A stretch of 7,984 nt of DNA from RGIG5579 sp045602025 (lineage in GTDB: Bacteria; Bacillota; Clostridia; Oscillospirales; SIG627), in assembly GCA_045602025.1 (NCBI GenBank), contig JAZSAT010000050.1, positions 1-7,984 of the forward strand. Direction: 5' to 3'. Every line of letters starts with the position of its first letter. The stretch's first letter is position 1. The notes beneath the pieces were generated by a model, which searched no databases, had not been told where the DNA came from, and saw nothing but the letters and a program-made list of their open reading frames with translations. The position numbers were made by a program, and so were the translations under genes. This document shows, piece after piece, positions 6,729 to 7,984 of this stretch.

Positions 6729-7933
6729 GAGATAAGGATTTCTTTGATACGGAATGCGATTTCAATAGTTTTCATTACACTTGCACAGGTGCGAGCCATA
6801 TCAAAAATGACACCGTGTGCCAGGATGCTTCTGCTTCCATGAATACCAAGCATTACAGCTTGGCAGTGGTTTGTGACGGTCACGGTGGCGAGGATTACTT
6901 TCGCTCCGACAGAGGAAGCAAAATGGCGGTCGATGCCTTCTGTTCCTGTTTAACGGACAAATCTTTTATAAAGCGCTTTGATAAAATCGAATTTGCATCC
7001 GAACTGCCGGACTTAATAACTCAACTAATCAAGAGTATTATTCTGCGCTGGAATACGGCAGTAGAGGAAGATTTGAAGGCAGATCCTATCACCGAGGATG
7101 AGATGCAAGAGGTATCTGACAAAGCCCGTAGCCGTTATCTTGCCGGAGAAAAACTGCCTGCCATTTACGGCACAACGCTGATAGGCTTTGTATGCGGAAA
7201 ATATTGGTGCTTTGGTATTCAAATCGGAGACGGCAAGTGTGTTGTTGCCAACAAATGGGGACAAATGATTCAGCCCATTCCCTGGGATGATAAATGTTTC
7301 CTTAATGTCACTACCTCGCTGTCGGATGAAAATGCCTATGAGGAATTCCGTTATTGGTATGAGCAAAGTCTGAATAAGGATTTCCCCGCTGCGGTGTTCT
7401 TGGGCAGTGATGGAATTGACGATTCCTTTGCCGGTGACGAAAAACTCCATGATTTCTACCGACTGATTATCAAGAATCTTGCCGAATCCAAGACGATGCA
7501 ACCGCTTACTGAACTCGGTGAGTATTTGCCCACCCTGTCTGCACAGGGCAGTAAAGATGACATCTCCTTTGGTATTCTGTTTAACCCCAATAACATCAGA
7601 TGGGATGTGAAGCGTTGGGAGGGCACCGGACGGCGAATCCTTGTTGATAACTCCGGCGACATGGATAATGATGATGACGGCCCCCGTTTTTACCATAATA
7701 TGACCATTATTCCAGTGGAGATTGGCTCCTATTCGGTATCGGTTGGACGAGGCGGTTCTCGCACACTGGAAATTCTGTCTGTAGACGACAAGGAAGTTAG
7801 GCTCTCTTTTCGAGGCGAGGAACATCTGCTCACAGCAGACGATCAGCTAAAATTCTCTGCCAGCGAGCGGCAGGCCACCTATGACGGTCCGTGGCATGAG
7901 GCATCAGATGATACAAAAATCACTTTACTGTAA
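6722..7933 (+). CDS. PP2C-family Ser/Thr phosphatase with C-terminal extension
   Basis: A 403-residue soluble phosphatase. Its start overlaps the VWA stop by 7 bases. Residues about 18-29 (GASHIKNDTVCQD) carry the first motif of the bacterial PP2C subgroup that pairs with TerY genes. The metal-binding DGHGG follows at 52-56, then GTTLIGFV and the QIGDG strand (167-171), then GSDGIDDSF with D230, and SKDDISF with D279/D280. All expected Mn/Mg-coordinating aspartates are present, so an active metal-dependent phosphatase is predicted. The catalytic domain ends near residue 290. It is followed by an acidic linker (DMDNDDDG) and a beta-rich extension to 403 (EIGSYSVSVGRGGSRTLEI and onward) that I do not recognise. 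The natural substrates would be the proteins phosphorylated by the kinase at 3910-5205, or that kinase itself, which is inferred from the triad arrangement. It is not SpoIIE-like, since no membrane or sensor domain is present. Confidence 0.9.
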   Translation: MVRDKDFFDTECDFNSFHYTCTGASHIKNDTVCQDASASMNTKHYSLAVVCDGHGGEDYFRSDRGSKMAVDAFCSCLTDKSFIKRFDKIEFASELPDLITQLIKSIILRWNTAVEEDLKADPITEDEMQEVSDKARSRYLAGEKLPAIYGTTLIGFVCGKYWCFGIQIGDGKCVVANKWGQMIQPIPWDDKCFLNVTTSLSDENAYEEFRYWYEQSLNKDFPAAVFLGSDGIDDSFAGDEKLHDFYRLIIKNLAESKTMQPLTELGEYLPTLSAQGSKDDISFGILFNPNNIRWDVKRWEGTGRRILVDNSGDMDNDDDGPRFYHNMTIIPVEIGSYSVSVGRGGSRTLEILSVDDKEVRLSFRGEEHLLTADDQLKFSASERQATYDGPWHEASDDTKITLL

Positions 7934-7944
7934 AGGAGGACATT

Positions 7945-7984
7945 ATGACCGATAAAGGTTCAAAATTTTATTACTCCCGTTTAT
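7945..7984 (+). CDS. Start of a further gene in the operon, truncated by the window
   Basis: ATG 7945 lies 5 bases after a strong AAGGAGG (7933-7939) that overlaps the stop codon of the PP2C gene. The frame (MTDKGSKFYYSRL) is open to the window edge. Thirteen residues are too few to identify a family. The spacing shows the operon continues downstream. Confidence 0.65.
   Translation, partial: MTDKGSKFYYSRL

Noticed and set aside
7025..7825. 266-codon open frame on the minus strand
   Set aside because: It is the shadow of the PP2C gene, which has a complete set of family motifs on the plus strand. The antisense translation resembles nothing and has no good ribosome site.

Overview
The window is one densely packed run of nine same-strand (+) genes. 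All gaps are under 40 bases, and two gene pairs overlap by 7-8 bases. It has no tRNA, rRNA, transposase, CRISPR array or obvious terminator, and no stretch over 300 bases without a gene. Strong AGGAGG/AAGGAGG ribosome binding sites, intermediate base composition and protein relatives of the kind seen in gut Clostridia (Lachnospiraceae/Oscillospiraceae type) suggest an anaerobic Firmicute. This taxonomic guess rests on style only. Both ends of the window cut through genes, so the operon extends in both directions.

Layout: (1) 1-659, the 3' part of an unrecognised soluble protein. (2) 686-2617, a membrane-anchored protein with two TrkA-N/Rossmann-like segments and a C-terminal RyR-like segment. 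(3) 2610-3185, a short DUF1963/YwqG-family protein. (4) 3197-3907, a helical domain followed by MORN-like motifs. (5) 3910-5205, an atypical Ser/Thr protein kinase (YQD and DND in place of HRD and DFG) with a C-terminal zinc ribbon and beta-rich tail. (6) 5244-5978, an ammonia-dependent NAD+ synthetase (NadE). (7) 6000-6728, a TerY-like von Willebrand A (VWA) protein with an intact MIDAS. (8) 6722-7933, a PP2C-type phosphatase with a beta-rich C-terminal extension. (9) 7945-7984, the first 13 codons of another gene.

The kinase, VWA and PP2C set is recognisable as the 'TerY-P'-type phospho-signalling triad that accompanies bacterial ter-like stress or conflict systems, although no TerD/TerC gene is visible here. 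The unusual part is what is co-transcribed with it: a NAD+ synthetase placed between the kinase and the VWA gene, and a membrane Rossmann/RyR-like protein that plausibly senses a nucleotide. A reasonable working model, which is inference, is a membrane-linked sensor of NAD-type or other nucleotide state feeding a reversible phosphorylation switch, with the VWA and MORN/helical proteins as scaffolds and NadE supplying or restoring NAD+. The effector, if there is one, may lie outside the window or be one of the unrecognised proteins.
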